Origin: Mesorhizobium erdmanii USDA 3471
GTDB taxonomy: Bacteria > Pseudomonadota > Alphaproteobacteria > Rhizobiales > Rhizobiaceae
Direction of reading: 5' to 3'
Length of the DNA: 64,000 nucleotides
NCBI RefSeq assembly: GCF_000472705.1
Contig: NZ_AXAE01000015.1
Location: forward strand, 1-64,000
In this document: positions 7,981-21,534 of the stretch, piece by piece
How the letters are laid out: each line of letters starts with the position of its first letter
How positions within the stretch are numbered: the first letter of the stretch is position 1
Notes under the pieces: model-generated
What the model saw: only the letters and a program-made list of their open reading frames with translations
Databases searched by the model: none
What the model was told of the DNA's origin: nothing
Program-made: the position numbers and the translations under genes

Positions 7981-8406
7981 TCAAGCGCCAGTGAGACGAG
8001 CATGGGGCGCGGCTTTATTCGCGACGCGCGCCTGCCACCACACCAGTGCCGGCACGACCAGCAACTCGACGCACAGTCCGGCGATGTGGCCCGCCGATGG
8101 CTCGCCGGCCGCCAGCAGCGAGAAAAGCCGTGCCAGACCGCCACAGAAGGTGCAGGCCGCAAGCAATCTGAACCGCTCCGTCTTTGCCTCGATGCCGGGA
8201 ATGCAACTGTACCAGGCGAGGCCGACGGCCAGGAAAAACCCCGACAGGAAGCGCAAGTGGCTGTCGAGATCGACGGGCCACGGAGCTGGGACATGCAGGA
8301 ATTCGGGGCCGGAGACGACGCCCGCAATGCCTGCCAGGACCGGTGTTGCCGCCAGCACCGCGACGACGATCTGCAGGGCCGCCTTGCCAGATGTCTGTTC
8401 ATTCAT
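7981..8406 (-). CDS. DUF4345-like membrane protein
   Basis: 141 residues with four predicted membrane helices (QIVVAVLAATPVLAGIAGVV, then HLRFLSGFFLAVGLAWY, then LLAACTFCGGLARLFSLLAA, then CVELLVVPALVWWQARV). The DSHLRFLSGFFLAVGLAW and FLGGLARLxS-type motifs fit DUF4345. No function is known. The ATG at 8406 is preferred to 8496, because the preceding 30 codons read as non-family sequence. It sits upstream of ssrS in the place often held by zapA, which is not visible here. Confidence 0.75.
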   Translation of the reverse strand: MNEQTSGKAALQIVVAVLAATPVLAGIAGVVSGPEFLHVPAPWPVDLDSHLRFLSGFFLAVGLAWYSCIPGIEAKTERFRLLAACTFCGGLARLFSLLAAGEPSAGHIAGLCVELLVVPALVWWQARVANKAAPHARLTGA

Positions 8407-8552
8407 GTTGCCACCCTTCGGCCCGCCGAGCGGCCTTGCGATAGAAACGGATGCCGCCGCCACGGGTTTCAAGCCCATTCGTCGCAGCCGGCGCACCCTT
8501 GCACAGCTTGGACCTCATCCTTACGGTCGCGATGAACAGCGAAGGAAAAGAA

Positions 8553-9392
8553 ATGCGTTTCGAAGGCACGGCGGCCTATGTCGCCGACAAGGATCTGATG
8601 GTGGCGGTCAACGCGGCGATCGCGCTGGAGCGGCCCTTGCTGGTCAAGGGCGAGCCCGGCACCGGCAAGACCGAGCTTGCCCGCCAGGTTGCATCGGCGC
8701 TCGGCCTCGACCTGATCGAATGGCACGTCAAATCAACCACTAGGGCGCAACAGGGCCTCTACGAGTATGACGCCGTCTCGCGGCTGCGCGACAGCCAGCT
8801 CGGCGATATCAGGTTCAACGACATCAAGAACTACATCAAGCGCGGCAAGCTCTGGGAGGCGTTCGCGGCTGGCAAGAAGGCCGTGCTTTTGATCGACGAG
8901 ATCGACAAGGCCGACATCGAATTCCCCAACGACCTGCTGCAGGAACTCGATCGGATGGAGTTCTTCGTCTACGAGACCGGCGAGACCATCCGCGCTGCTA
9001 TCAGGCCGATTGTCATCATCACCTCCAACAACGAGAAGGAACTGCCTGACGCCTTCCTGCGCCGCTGCTTCTTCCACTACATCCGCTTTCCCGACGTCGG
9101 CACGCTGCACAGGATTGTCGACGTCCACTATCCCGGCATCAAGCAGAATTTGGTGCGCGCGGCCCTTACCCAATTCTACGAAATCCGCGACGTGCCGGGC
9201 CTGAAGAAGAAGCCATCGACTTCCGAAGCGCTCGACTGGATCCGCCTGCTGGTCGCCGACGACATCGCGCCCGAGGATTTGCGCGCCGACCCCAAGAACG
9301 CGCTGCCCAAGCTGCATGGCGCGCTGCTGAAGAACGAACAGGACGTGCATTTGTTCGAGCGGCTGGCCTTCATGGCCAGAAGGCAGCAATAG
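8553..9392 (+). CDS. MoxR-family AAA+ ATPase
   Basis: 279 residues. It has Walker A GEPGTGKT at residues 33-40, Walker B AVLLIDEIDKAD, the sensor IITSNNEKELPDAFLRRC and the arginine finger region. MoxR ATPases act as chaperones that mature metal enzymes or complexes together with VWA-domain proteins (family knowledge); this one has its VWA partner two genes downstream. GAAGGA precedes the ATG at 8553; an ATG at 8532 has no such site. The operon probably includes the GNAT and VWA genes. Confidence 0.93.
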   Translation: MRFEGTAAYVADKDLMVAVNAAIALERPLLVKGEPGTGKTELARQVASALGLDLIEWHVKSTTRAQQGLYEYDAVSRLRDSQLGDIRFNDIKNYIKRGKLWEAFAAGKKAVLLIDEIDKADIEFPNDLLQELDRMEFFVYETGETIRAAIRPIVIITSNNEKELPDAFLRRCFFHYIRFPDVGTLHRIVDVHYPGIKQNLVRAALTQFYEIRDVPGLKKKPSTSEALDWIRLLVADDIAPEDLRADPKNALPKLHGALLKNEQDVHLFERLAFMARRQQ

Positions 9393-9483
9393 GCAGGCAG
9401 CCGTAGCGCTTTCCTCGGCTGTGGACCGTTGCTGCCGGTCGGCCGGAAAGGCAGCTTCTGCCCAGAACATTCGGAGGAATGAA

Positions 9484-9930
9484 ATGTCTGAGATTGTTGT
9501 CCGCCCACTCGCGCAGTCCGACCACGCCGACTGGAAGCGACTGTGGACCGACTACCTCACCTTCTACGAGACCAAGCTGCCGGAAGAGGTCTATGCCATC
9601 ACCTGGAAGCGGCTGTTCACGACAGGTGAATTCGAGCCGAAGGGTTTTATCGCCACCCTCGACGGCAAGGCTGTCGGCCTCACCCACTATTTGTACCACC
9701 GCTCAGGCTGGTCGGAGAAAAACAACTGCTACCTGCAGGACCTGTTCGCCGACCCGGACGTGCGCGGCAAGGGCATCGGCGCCGCGCTGATCAAGGCGGT
9801 GAAGGACACGGCTGAAAAAATCGGCGTCAAGAACGTCTACTGGATGACGCACGAGACCAACACCACCGCACGCAAGCTCTACGACCATGTGGCGCGCCGC
9901 ACCGGCTTCATTGAGTATGATCTGCTGTAG
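9484..9930 (+). CDS. GNAT family N-acetyltransferase
   Basis: 148 residues. The acetyl-CoA binding motif reads LFADPDVRGKGIGAALIKAV, followed by VYWMTHETNTTARKLYDHV and a C-terminal GFIEYDL. It resembles the group close to spermidine/aminoacyl acetyltransferases, but the substrate is not deducible. A CGGAGGA site lies before the ATG. It sits between moxR and the VWA gene, 8 bp from the latter, so it is probably co-transcribed with both. Confidence 0.9.
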   Translation: MSEIVVRPLAQSDHADWKRLWTDYLTFYETKLPEEVYAITWKRLFTTGEFEPKGFIATLDGKAVGLTHYLYHRSGWSEKNNCYLQDLFADPDVRGKGIGAALIKAVKDTAEKIGVKNVYWMTHETNTTARKLYDHVARRTGFIEYDLL

Positions 9931-9938
9931 ATAGAACG

Positions 9939-11129
9939 ATGTTCATCCCCTTCTTCCTCGAACTGAAGGCAGCGCGTGTTCCCGTTTCGCTCAGGGAATA
10001 TCTGTCGCTGCTGGAGGGGTTGGAAGCCGGGCTGGTCGATTACGACGTCGAGGGTTTTTATTACCTCGCCCGCGCGGCACTGGTGAAGGACGAGCGCCAT
10101 ATCGACCGCTTCGACCAGGTGTTCGCGCATGTCTTCAAAGGCATTGAAGCGCTGGGCGGACCGGATGGGGTCGACGTCGCCAATATTCCCGAGGAATGGC
10201 TGCGCCGACTCGCCGAAAAGCACCTGACGGAAGAAGAGAAGAAACTGGTCGAGGCGCTGGGCGGCTTCGAGAAGCTGATGGAGACGTTGAAGCAGCGGCT
10301 CGAGGAGCAGAAGGGGCGTCATCAGGGCGGCTCGAAATGGATCGGCACCGGCGGCACTTCGCCTTTCGGCGCCTATGGCTACAATCCCGAAGGCGTACGC
10401 ATTGGCCAGCATGAAAGCCGCAACCGCCGCGCCGTGAAAGTCTGGGACAAGCGTGAGTTCAGGAATTTCGACGATGCGGTCGAACTCGGCACCCGCAACA
10501 TCAAGATCGCGCTGAAGCGCTTGCGCCGCTGGGTGCGCGAGGGCGCGGAGGAAGAATTCGACCTGCCCGGCACCATCCATGCCACCGCCGAGCATGGCTA
10601 TCTCGACGTGCGGACGCGGCCTGAACGGCGCAACGCCGTGAAGCTTTTGATGTTCTTCGATGTCGGCGGCTCGATGGACGACCACATCAAGAGCGTCGAG
10701 GAGCTGTTCTCGGCCGCCCGCGCCGAATTCCGGCAGCTTGAATATTTCTACTTCCACAACTGCCTCTACGAGGGCGTGTGGAAGGACAATCGCCGCCGCC
10801 ATGCGGAGGTGATCCCGACATCGGACCTCCTCCACAAATACGGGCCCGACTACAAGGCGATCGTCGTCGGCGACGCCTCGATGAGCCCTTACGAGATCGC
10901 CCACCCCGGCGGCTCGGTCGAACACTGGAACCCGGAGGCCGGCGCCGTCTGGCTCGGCCGTCTGCTGCAGCAATGGCCGAACGCGGTATGGCTCAACCCC
11001 GAGAGCGAAAAGAACTGGGGTTACACCCATTCCATCGCCATGATCCGCGACATCTTCGGCGGCCGCATGTTTCCCCTGACGCTGGCCGGCCTGGAAGGCG
11101 CGACGAAGCAGCTTTCAAGGAAACACTGA
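9939..11129 (+). CDS. CoxE-like VWA domain protein
   Basis: 396 residues. The N-terminal helical part (FFLELKAARVPVSLREYLSL) and the acidic middle lead to a C-terminal von Willebrand A domain whose MIDAS motif begins FFDVGGSMDD and continues with VVGDASMSPYE. CoxE/YehP-type proteins pair with MoxR ATPases, as in carbon monoxide dehydrogenase maturation; here no cox structural genes are near, so the client is unknown. Gene order moxR-GNAT-VWA suggests a chaperone pair. The stop is 18 bp before the MBL-fold gene, which may be read with it. Confidence 0.9.
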   Translation: MFIPFFLELKAARVPVSLREYLSLLEGLEAGLVDYDVEGFYYLARAALVKDERHIDRFDQVFAHVFKGIEALGGPDGVDVANIPEEWLRRLAEKHLTEEEKKLVEALGGFEKLMETLKQRLEEQKGRHQGGSKWIGTGGTSPFGAYGYNPEGVRIGQHESRNRRAVKVWDKREFRNFDDAVELGTRNIKIALKRLRRWVREGAEEEFDLPGTIHATAEHGYLDVRTRPERRNAVKLLMFFDVGGSMDDHIKSVEELFSAARAEFRQLEYFYFHNCLYEGVWKDNRRRHAEVIPTSDLLHKYGPDYKAIVVGDASMSPYEIAHPGGSVEHWNPEAGAVWLGRLLQQWPNAVWLNPESEKNWGYTHSIAMIRDIFGGRMFPLTLAGLEGATKQLSRKH

Positions 11130-11147
11130 GCAATTTCCGGAGCCATC

Positions 11148-11945
11148 ATGACCTGTTTCCTCTGCCTGCAATGCGGTGTCCAGTTCGCCGCATCGGAGAC
11201 GCCGCCGCAACGCTGTCTGATCTGCGAGGATGAGCGGCAGTTCGTGCGCTGGGAGGGGCAGGCGTGGATCACACCGCAAGACCTTGCGGCCGGACATAGG
11301 CTGGTGATGAGGGACGATGCCGGTGTGCTCGGCTTCGGCATCGAGCCACGCCTGGCCATCGGCCAGCGAGCGCAACTGGTGCAGACGCCTTATGGCAATG
11401 TGCTGTGGGATTGCATCCCGATGGTGAGCGACGAGGCTGTGGCCGAGATCGTCAGGCGCGGCGGCCTGGCGGCCATCGCCATCTCGCACTGCCACTTCTA
11501 CTCGGCAATGGCCGAATGGAGCGACGCTTTCGGCGGCGTGCCGATCTATCTCCATGCCGACGACCGGCAGTGGATCATGCGGCCACATCCCTCGATCGTC
11601 AGCTGGCAAGGCGAGACGCTGACAATCAACCCCTCGCTGACCCTCATCCGCTGCGGCGGCCATTTTGCCGGCAGCCAGGTGCTGCATTGGCGGCGCGAAG
11701 GCGGCAACGCCCTGTTGACCGGCGACACCGTGCAGGTCACGCCGACCCGAAGGCATGTCAGCTTCATGTACAGCTATCCGAACCAGATTCCGCTCAATGC
11801 AACGGCCGTGCGCCGCATCGCGGCGGCGCTTGAACCATTCGACTTCGACGATGTCCGCGGCGCATGGTGGGATCTGAACATCATCGGCGGCGGAAAGGAA
11901 TCAGTCGCCACTTCAGTTGCCCGCTATCTCGCGGCGATCGCCTGA
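11148..11945 (+). CDS. MBL-fold metallohydrolase with N-terminal zinc ribbon
   Basis: 265 residues. The N terminus has CLQC and CLIC (C6/C9 and C23/C26), a four-cysteine zinc ribbon. The body is a metallo-beta-lactamase fold: AIAISHCHFYSAMAEW, GGHFAGSQVLHW and LLTGDTVQV. The first motif is HCHFYSAM rather than HxHxDH, so the second metal site lacks its usual Asp-His pair and catalysis may use a single metal or be lost. A GSWNDAFGGVPIYLHADD-like stretch supports the fold. The function is unknown. It follows the VWA gene by 18 bp. Confidence 0.8.
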   Translation: MTCFLCLQCGVQFAASETPPQRCLICEDERQFVRWEGQAWITPQDLAAGHRLVMRDDAGVLGFGIEPRLAIGQRAQLVQTPYGNVLWDCIPMVSDEAVAEIVRRGGLAAIAISHCHFYSAMAEWSDAFGGVPIYLHADDRQWIMRPHPSIVSWQGETLTINPSLTLIRCGGHFAGSQVLHWRREGGNALLTGDTVQVTPTRRHVSFMYSYPNQIPLNATAVRRIAAALEPFDFDDVRGAWWDLNIIGGGKESVATSVARYLAAIA

Positions 11946-12056
11946 GGAATCCCAGGCGGCCCGAGCGAAAATATGGGCAAATCCGTAACAAACGCCTATG
12001 TTGGAGCGAATATGAGGTTGCAACTAATAACGAGCCGCCAAGGCTGAGGAGATCAA

Positions 12057-12461
12057 ATGGACACCCACACCTACCCTGTCACCCGCACCGATGCCGAATG
12101 GCGCGCCCGGCTGACGCCGGAGCAGTATGCGGTCATGCGCGGCCATGGCACCGAGCGGCCGGGAAGCTGCGCCCTGCTTTATGAAAAGCGCGCCGGCACA
12201 TTTTCCTGCGTCGGTTGCGACCAGCCGCTGTTCGAATCGAAGCTGAAGTTCGAGAGCGGCACCGGCTGGCCGAGCTTCAACGACCCGGTGCCCGGCTCTG
12301 TCGAGAACACCATCGACCGCAGCTACGGCATGGTCCGCACCGAATGCCACTGCGCCCGCTGCGGCAGCCACCTCGGCCATGTCTTCGAGGACGGCCCTCC
12401 GCCGACCGGCCTGCGCTATTGCATCAACGGCGTGGCGCTGAAATTCGATCCGGCCGCGTGA
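12057..12461 (+). CDS. msrB: Peptide-methionine (R)-S-oxide reductase MsrB
   Basis: 134 residues. Two CxxC pairs (C51/C54 and C99/C102) bind structural zinc. The signature [13 protein letters not shown] and the catalytic [11 protein letters not shown] with nucleophile C122 are complete. It reduces methionine-R-sulfoxide in proteins using thioredoxin. A GAGGAG site precedes the ATG, and a strong terminator follows the stop, so it appears monocistronic. Confidence 0.96.
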   Translation: MDTHTYPVTRTDAEWRARLTPEQYAVMRGHGTERPGSCALLYEKRAGTFSCVGCDQPLFESKLKFESGTGWPSFNDPVPGSVENTIDRSYGMVRTECHCARCGSHLGHVFEDGPPPTGLRYCINGVALKFDPAA

Positions 12462-12483
12462 CCGGTATCGGATGGCTTTCTGC

Positions 12484-12509
12484 AAAGGGCGGCTTCGGCC
12501 GCCCTTTTT
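12484..12509 (+). terminator. Rho-independent terminator after msrB
   Basis: AAAGGGCGGC (12484-12493) and GCCGCCCTTT (12498-12507) form a perfect 10-bp stem with a TTCG loop, followed by further T residues. It lies 23 bp after the msrB stop. Confidence 0.9.
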
Positions 12510-12521
12510 CGCATACGAACC

Positions 12522-12821
12522 TCAGACCACCACCGTGGCGATGAGCCAGAGCGCCGAGCCCAGCATCATCAATGAAGCCTTGGCGCCGTCGGATTTCTCA
12601 GCCGTTCGCCAGACCGCGACAATGAGAAAGACATTGTAGGGCACCGGTGCGAAATGCACCGCCAGCACGAGGCCGAGCGGCAGCTTCGAACCAAGCAGGA
12701 CGAGTGCAGCCGCGGACGAAGCAACGTTGATCCCGGTCCCGACCAGGATCATATCGCGCCAGAACAGCCGGTCGAGCGGCGCCCGGCCAAGCCAACGAAG
12801 GCGGAAGAAATCCGCGAACAC
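12522..12821 (-). CDS. Small membrane protein, unknown
   Basis: 99 residues with three hydrophobic segments (MILVGTGINVASSAAALVLL, GLVLAVHFAPVPYNVFLIVAVW, LMMLGSALWLIATVVV). I do not recognise the family. It starts with GTG directly after the TGA of the upstream gene (TGAGTG), so translation is probably coupled. The 12484-12509 terminator lies beyond its stop and could serve both strands. Confidence 0.65.
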   Translation of the reverse strand: MFADFFRLRWLGRAPLDRLFWRDMILVGTGINVASSAAALVLLGSKLPLGLVLAVHFAPVPYNVFLIVAVWRTAEKSDGAKASLMMLGSALWLIATVVV

Positions 12822-13262
12822 TCAATCCTGCCCCAGCACGTCGGCAACCGCTCGCTCGACACGCGAGCATTCGCTCACCAGCCAGTCGGTCATGGCAGGC
12901 CAATTGTCCTCGGCATAGCAGTTCACCCGCCACATTGAATTGATGCCGAGGCCCTCGCAGCTTTGCTCCGGCCTGAGCTTCAGCCTGTCTTCGATCGCCG
13001 GTTGGAAGGGCTTCAGCCGCGACCAGCTGTCCGTGGCGCCGAACTTCTCATTGCGGCCGAAGAAGACGCCGACATGGTTCTGCGCCGGCGCCACATACAT
13101 GGAAAGGACCAGCGCGAAGTCGGGCAGCCCGCGCTGCCAGAACCAGGGCCCACGCCGCGCCAGCCGGGCTCTTTCTTCCGGATGCCGTTCAGCGAACAGC
13201 GACCAGAAGCCGCGATGGCGAAATTCCGAGGCGCGGCGGCCGCCGAAGTCGAATTCGCTCAT
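12822..13262 (-). CDS. Conserved hypothetical protein (DUF4268-like)
   Basis: 146 residues, soluble, rich in Trp and Arg (FWSLFAERHPEERARLARRG, VGVFFGRNEKFGATDSWSRL). The pattern of a YVAPAQNHVGVFFGRN strand followed by a long helix recalls DUF4268, which is often seen in nuclease-like proteins, but this is a weak match by eye. No catalytic motif is evident. It is transcribed together with the small membrane protein downstream. Confidence 0.6.
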   Translation of the reverse strand: MSEFDFGGRRASEFRHRGFWSLFAERHPEERARLARRGPWFWQRGLPDFALVLSMYVAPAQNHVGVFFGRNEKFGATDSWSRLKPFQPAIEDRLKLRPEQSCEGLGINSMWRVNCYAEDNWPAMTDWLVSECSRVERAVADVLGQD

Positions 13263-13363
13263 GGTTCGATGCCGCTCCCAGCATCACCCGTCAGGGGCTG
13301 TTTCGAAATTCGCTCTGGCGAACCCTATGATGGTGGCCGTCAGAATGGAATTTCAGACAGTCT

Positions 13364-13624
13364 CTACTCCATTCCGAGTGCGGCCATGTACAGGTCGAGG
13401 ATGGCATCCTCTTCCTGGCGCTCGGCCTGGTCCTTCTTGCGCAGGCGGATGATGGTGCGGATCGCCTTGGTGTCGAAGCCGGTGCCCTTGGCCTCGGCGA
13501 ACACTTCCTTGATGTCGTCGGCGATCGTCTTCTTCTCTTCCTCGAGCCGCTCGATGCGTTCGATCAGGGCACGCAGCTGGCCGGCGGCAACAGTCTGGCT
13601 GGTCTCGGTGATATCGTCGGCCAT
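13364..13624 (-). CDS. gapR: GapR-family (DUF2312) nucleoid-associated protein
   Basis: 86 residues of the DUF2312 family: [20 protein letters not shown] forms the coiled-coil helix, and the conserved [20 protein letters not shown] and [20 protein letters not shown] follow. In Caulobacter GapR binds overtwisted DNA ahead of forks and stimulates topoisomerases (family knowledge). The start at 13624 (MADDITETS) matches the family; a start at 13651 is less likely. It is monocistronic, downstream of pyc on the same strand. Confidence 0.92.
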   Translation of the reverse strand: MADDITETSQTVAAGQLRALIERIERLEEEKKTIADDIKEVFAEAKGTGFDTKAIRTIIRLRKKDQAERQEEDAILDLYMAALGME

Positions 13625-13783
13625 GTTTTTCTCCAATTGGCTCCGCGCCACGACTCGGGGAAAGACCGCGGCGAATTTGAGCCGGTTCGATGCCCGACCG
13701 GCGGCGGCGGGTCAAGCTGTTATCGAACAGCTCGCCAAGGGCTGCCGACAGAAGCCGACAGCCTGTCCGCTCCTTGCGGGCTC

Positions 13784-17242
<3,459 letters not shown>

Positions 17243-17476
17243 GGATTGGGCTCCAGCAGCGGAAGGGACGGGAAATCGGTGCAATGATTAGCGTGAAAAT
17301 GCTGCAGTGCAAACAAAATCAGCGCCGATTTAAACCGATTTAAATCAATTATCCGGCCAACACTCGCATGCTTCGGTCCGAACGGACGGAACAAGGGCGA
17401 CAATTTCGATCCTGGATGCGCTCTGCCCGTGCTGACAAGAGCTCACAAGCAACGTCATCGGCCGCCGGAGCGCGCC

Positions 17477-17508
17477 AAAGAAAATGCCCGGCGCGAAGCG
17501 CCGGGCAT
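17477..17508 (-). terminator. Terminator of the liv binding-protein gene
   Basis: A perfect 11-bp stem (ATGCCCGGCGC at 17484-17494 with GCGCCGGGCAT at 17498-17508, GAA loop). Read on the minus strand it is followed by TTTTCTTT, the tract of a factor-independent terminator. It lies just after the binding-protein stop. Confidence 0.85.
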
Positions 17509-17535
17509 CATTGGTCTCATACCTGTCTGAGCGGC

Positions 17536-18651
17536 TTATTTCGGGAACCAGGAATACTTGCCGTCGTCCTTCTTCTTCCACTCGTACATGATGTAGCCCG
17601 GCAGCTTCGGGTCGCCCTTGGCGTCATAGGCGAGATCGCCCAGAACGGTCGGGAACGGGCCGCTTTCATGCATGGCCTTGGCGACGGCCTGCGGGTCGTT
17701 CGTCTTGGCGGCGGTGGCTGCCTCGGCGACCACCTGCACGGCGGCGTAAGCGTAGAGCGTGTAGGCTTCCGGCTCGAAGCCCTGCGCACGGAACTTCTCG
17801 ACGAGTTCCTTGTTGGCCGGGATCAGGCGCGGATCGGGTCCGAACGTGTTGAGCGTACCGGCGACGGCGTCGCCCGCGATCGCGGCGAGTTCGTCGGTGA
17901 CGATGCCGTCACCCGACATCATCGTTGCCTTGAGGCCCTGGTCCGCGGACTGGCGGATGATCAGGCCGGCTTCGGTGTGCAGGCCACCCCAGTAAATCAG
18001 GGTAACGCCGGCTTCCTTCATCTTGGCGATCAGCGCCGAGAAGTCCTTGTCGCCGACATTGATGCCTTCATACATGACCTCCTTGACGCCGGCGGCATTC
18101 ATCGCCTTCTTGGTTTCGTCGGCGAGGCCCTGGCCATAAGGGGTCTTGTCATGGACGACGGCGACCTTGGCATCCTTGAAATTCGCGGCGATATAGGCGC
18201 CGGCGATGCTGCCCTGCTGGTCGTCGCGTCCGCAGGTGCGGAACACGTTCCACAGGCCACGCTCGGTGAACTTCGGGTTGGTCGCGGCCGGCGTGATTTC
18301 GACGATGTTGTTTTCAGCGTAGACTTCCGAGGCCGGGATCGACACGCCCGAGTTGAAGTGGCCGATCACGAACTTGACGCCGTCGCCGACGAACTTGTTG
18401 GCGACCGAGATACCCTGCTTCGGATCGGAGACGTCGTCGCCGACTTCGAGCTTGATCTGCTCGCCATTGATGCCGCCCTTGGCATTGATCGCGGCAACGG
18501 CCGCCTCGGCGCCCTTCTGCAGCTGTGCGCCGAAGGCCGCGTTCGGGCCGGTGATCGGACCGGCGACGCCGAACATTACATCAGCCCACGCGTTGCCGCC
18601 GAACGCGACCAGCGCGGTCAGGGCCACGGCGGACAAAAGTGTCTTTTTCAT
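17536..18651 (-). CDS. Branched-chain amino acid ABC transporter substrate-binding protein
   Basis: 371 residues. [20 protein letters not shown] followed by AWA-D is a Sec signal peptide, giving a periplasmic type I binding protein (Peripla_BP_6). Typical segments are [55 protein letters not shown] and [20 protein letters not shown]. It supplies the LivHMGF permease encoded on the same strand. A 137-bp gap to the DUF6867-type gene may hold its own promoter, as is common because the binding protein is needed in excess (inference). Confidence 0.93.
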   Translation of the reverse strand: MKKTLLSAVALTALVAFGGNAWADVMFGVAGPITGPNAAFGAQLQKGAEAAVAAINAKGGINGEQIKLEVGDDVSDPKQGISVANKFVGDGVKFVIGHFNSGVSIPASEVYAENNIVEITPAATNPKFTERGLWNVFRTCGRDDQQGSIAGAYIAANFKDAKVAVVHDKTPYGQGLADETKKAMNAAGVKEVMYEGINVGDKDFSALIAKMKEAGVTLIYWGGLHTEAGLIIRQSADQGLKATMMSGDGIVTDELAAIAGDAVAGTLNTFGPDPRLIPANKELVEKFRAQGFEPEAYTLYAYAAVQVVAEAATAAKTNDPQAVAKAMHESGPFPTVLGDLAYDAKGDPKLPGYIMYEWKKKDDGKYSWFPK

Positions 18652-18788
18652 TTAAACGCTCCCATTAACGGAGTGGGCGTGGATGAAGCTTTCATGCGAT
18701 GCCCACCCTTATCGCAGAAAGCATAGTTTGCCGATTTTCAGGCACTTGTCACGCCGATTCATCCCTGACCCGGCGTTAATGATGAACG

Positions 18789-19136
18789 TCAACCTTTCGG
18801 TTTCCAGCTCAAGATTGAAGCTCTTTCGTAGAGCCAATTATACTGCGTGACCATCTGGTTGGTGCGTGTGTATTGATAGCCGACGAAGCCCAGTATCATC
18901 AGCACGATGGTGTCGACGATATAGTATTGTAGCGAGAACATCGTGCCGTCGAACAGCGCGTGATGGATGAAGCGGACGCCGATGCCGAGACCCAGCAGAT
19001 AGGCAAAAAGCTGGATGAAGCTGCGCCATGTCTGCGCACTGGCCTTGCCGGTCATCCAGGCTGCCCAGCCGCCGAGCAGGCAGGTGACGAAGAAGAACTG
19101 CCAGATCGAGGGTTCCTCATAGAGAATGCCCTGCAT
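18789..19136 (-). CDS. DUF6867-like small membrane protein in the liv operon
   Basis: 115 residues with three or four membrane helices: IWQFFFVTCLLGGWAAWMTG, SFIQLFAYLLGLGIGVRFIH and YYIVDTIVLMILGFVGYQY, with the polar C terminus YNWLYERASILSWKPKG. This kind of protein recurs between the binding protein and livF in Rhizobiales (recalled, not searched). Its role in transport is unknown; an accessory permease subunit or a regulator is possible. It is on the same strand as the liv genes, separated from livF by a palindromic repeat. Confidence 0.75.
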   Translation of the reverse strand: MQGILYEEPSIWQFFFVTCLLGGWAAWMTGKASAQTWRSFIQLFAYLLGLGIGVRFIHHALFDGTMFSLQYYIVDTIVLMILGFVGYQYTRTNQMVTQYNWLYERASILSWKPKG

Positions 19137-19151
19137 GATGAAGTCTCCCTA

Positions 19152-19195
19152 GCATGATCCCGAAAGGTCGCGGACTTTTCGGACAAAGATCATGC
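19152..19195. repeat. Dispersed palindromic element, copy B
   Basis: GCATGATC at 19152-19159 pairs with GATCATGC at 19188-19195, and inside it CCGAAAG pairs with CTTTTCGG. It is the most regular copy of this family in the window and lies between livF and the DUF6867-type gene within the operon. Confidence 0.75.
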
Positions 19196-19246
19196 GACAA
19201 ACAAACAAATTGGAACGGAATACCGGATGCACATTCAGCTCCAGAC

Positions 19247-19974
<728 letters not shown>

Positions 19975-19975
<1 letters not shown>

Positions 19976-21534
19976 TATTTGCCCCCTCCACGCTTGCCCG
20001 ACACGGGCTTGGCCGTTGCCTTCCTCGAAGCCGCTTTTGCGCTCTTCGATGTCCCGCTGGCAGCCTTTGCCGAAGCGTGGCTGGTCGCCACCTTGCCCGC
20101 GTCGACGCGGCGCGCGAATTCCGTATCCTTGCCCTGGCCGAGCAGCTTGGCCTGCTTGACCCATTCCTCGCGCGCGATGCGCCCGTCAAAGGCCAGATAG
20201 GCCTCGGCAGTCTCGACGTCAGCCTTCTTCCAGGCGCCGATCTGGTCGAAATGGAAGATGCCGTGTTCGTTGAGCTTCTTCTCGTTGACCGTGCCGATGC
20301 CCTTGATGCGGGTCAAATTGTCGGCCTTGCCGCCACGCGGGGCAGCGAGACGGTTCGAAATGCCTTCGGCCTTTGCGGTGGGCGCCTTTGCCGTGGGTGC
20401 CTTGGCGGCGGTTTTCTTCGGCGCCGCTTTCGCCGCGCCCGCCTTCGCGGCTGGCTTGGATGGGGTCGGCGGCACGACAGGCCTGCTGGCCACGGAGGCC
20501 GCGCGGGCATCGACCTGCGCCGACTTGGAGGCCCCCTTCGACACGGTGACGCGCTCGCCCTCGCTGTGTCCGACGGTGTCGCTCACCGGTCCGGCCATGT
20601 ATGACGACGATGTCCCCGGGCCATGCGCGGCATCAGGGCCTATGTCGAGCTGCTCGATAACGTCCTCGTCGCCGACCTCGGTCAGCACGGTCTCGACCTC
20701 CTCGTCGTCGACGCCGAGATAGGCGGCGATGACGCGCGGATCGGTGCGCACCGACTGCGGGCTGCCGTCGGAGATCTTGCGGCCATATTCCAGCACCACG
20801 ACATGGTCGGAGATCTGCATGACCACCGACATGTCATGCTCGATCAGCAGGATCGAGGTGCCAGTGTTGTTCTTGATGTCGATCAGCAGTTCGTTGAGCG
20901 CCGCCGATTCCTTCGGATTGAGGCCGGCTGCCGGCTCGTCGAGGCAAAGAAGCTCTGGCCCTGTGCACATGGCGCGCGCGATCTCGAGACGCCGCTGCGC
21001 GCCGTAGGGCAGGTCGCCAGCCGGATCGTCGGCGCGGTCAATGAGATCGGCCTTCTCCAGCCAGTGTCTGGCAAGCTCCACCGATTCGGCCGAGGCCTTG
21101 CGGTAGCCGCTGAAGCCGAACAGGCCCAGGATCGTATAGCCCGATGCCTTCATCAGCTTGTTGTGCTGAGCGACCAGCAGGTTCTCCAAGAGCGTCATGC
21201 CCGAGAACAGGCGGATGTTCTGGAAGGTGCGCGCAACCTTGGCGCGCGCCGGGATCTCATGGTTGGGCAACCGCTCGAGCAGGAAGCTCGAGCCATCATT
21301 CCGATTGAGCGTGATCATGCCTTCGGACGGCTTGTAGAAGCCGGTGATGCAGTTGAACACGGTGGTCTTGCCGGCGCCATTGGGGCCGATCAGCGCCGTG
21401 ATCTCGCCGCGCCTGGCGGCGAAGGACAGATCGCCGATGGCGACCAGACCGCCGAACTTCATCGACAGATGTTCGACCTGCAGTATGGCGTCTTTCATGC
21501 CCGGATTGGTCCCCTGAATCGAACTCGCGTTCAT
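19975..21534 (-). CDS. livG: LivG ATP-binding protein with C-terminal helix-hairpin-helix extension
   Basis: 519 residues, about twice the usual 250-290. Residues 13-270 are a normal LivG: Walker [11 protein letters not shown], long insert with [20 protein letters not shown], Walker [14 protein letters not shown] and [11 protein letters not shown]. After that come an acidic stretch, an Ala/Lys/Pro-rich linker (about 330-400) and, at 406-475, a helix-hairpin-helix-type domain ([45 protein letters not shown]), then a basic Lys/Ser tail. The ATG overlaps the livM stop (TGATG) with AAGGA upstream. The tail resembles the one on L21 in this window; its role is unknown. Confidence 0.93.
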
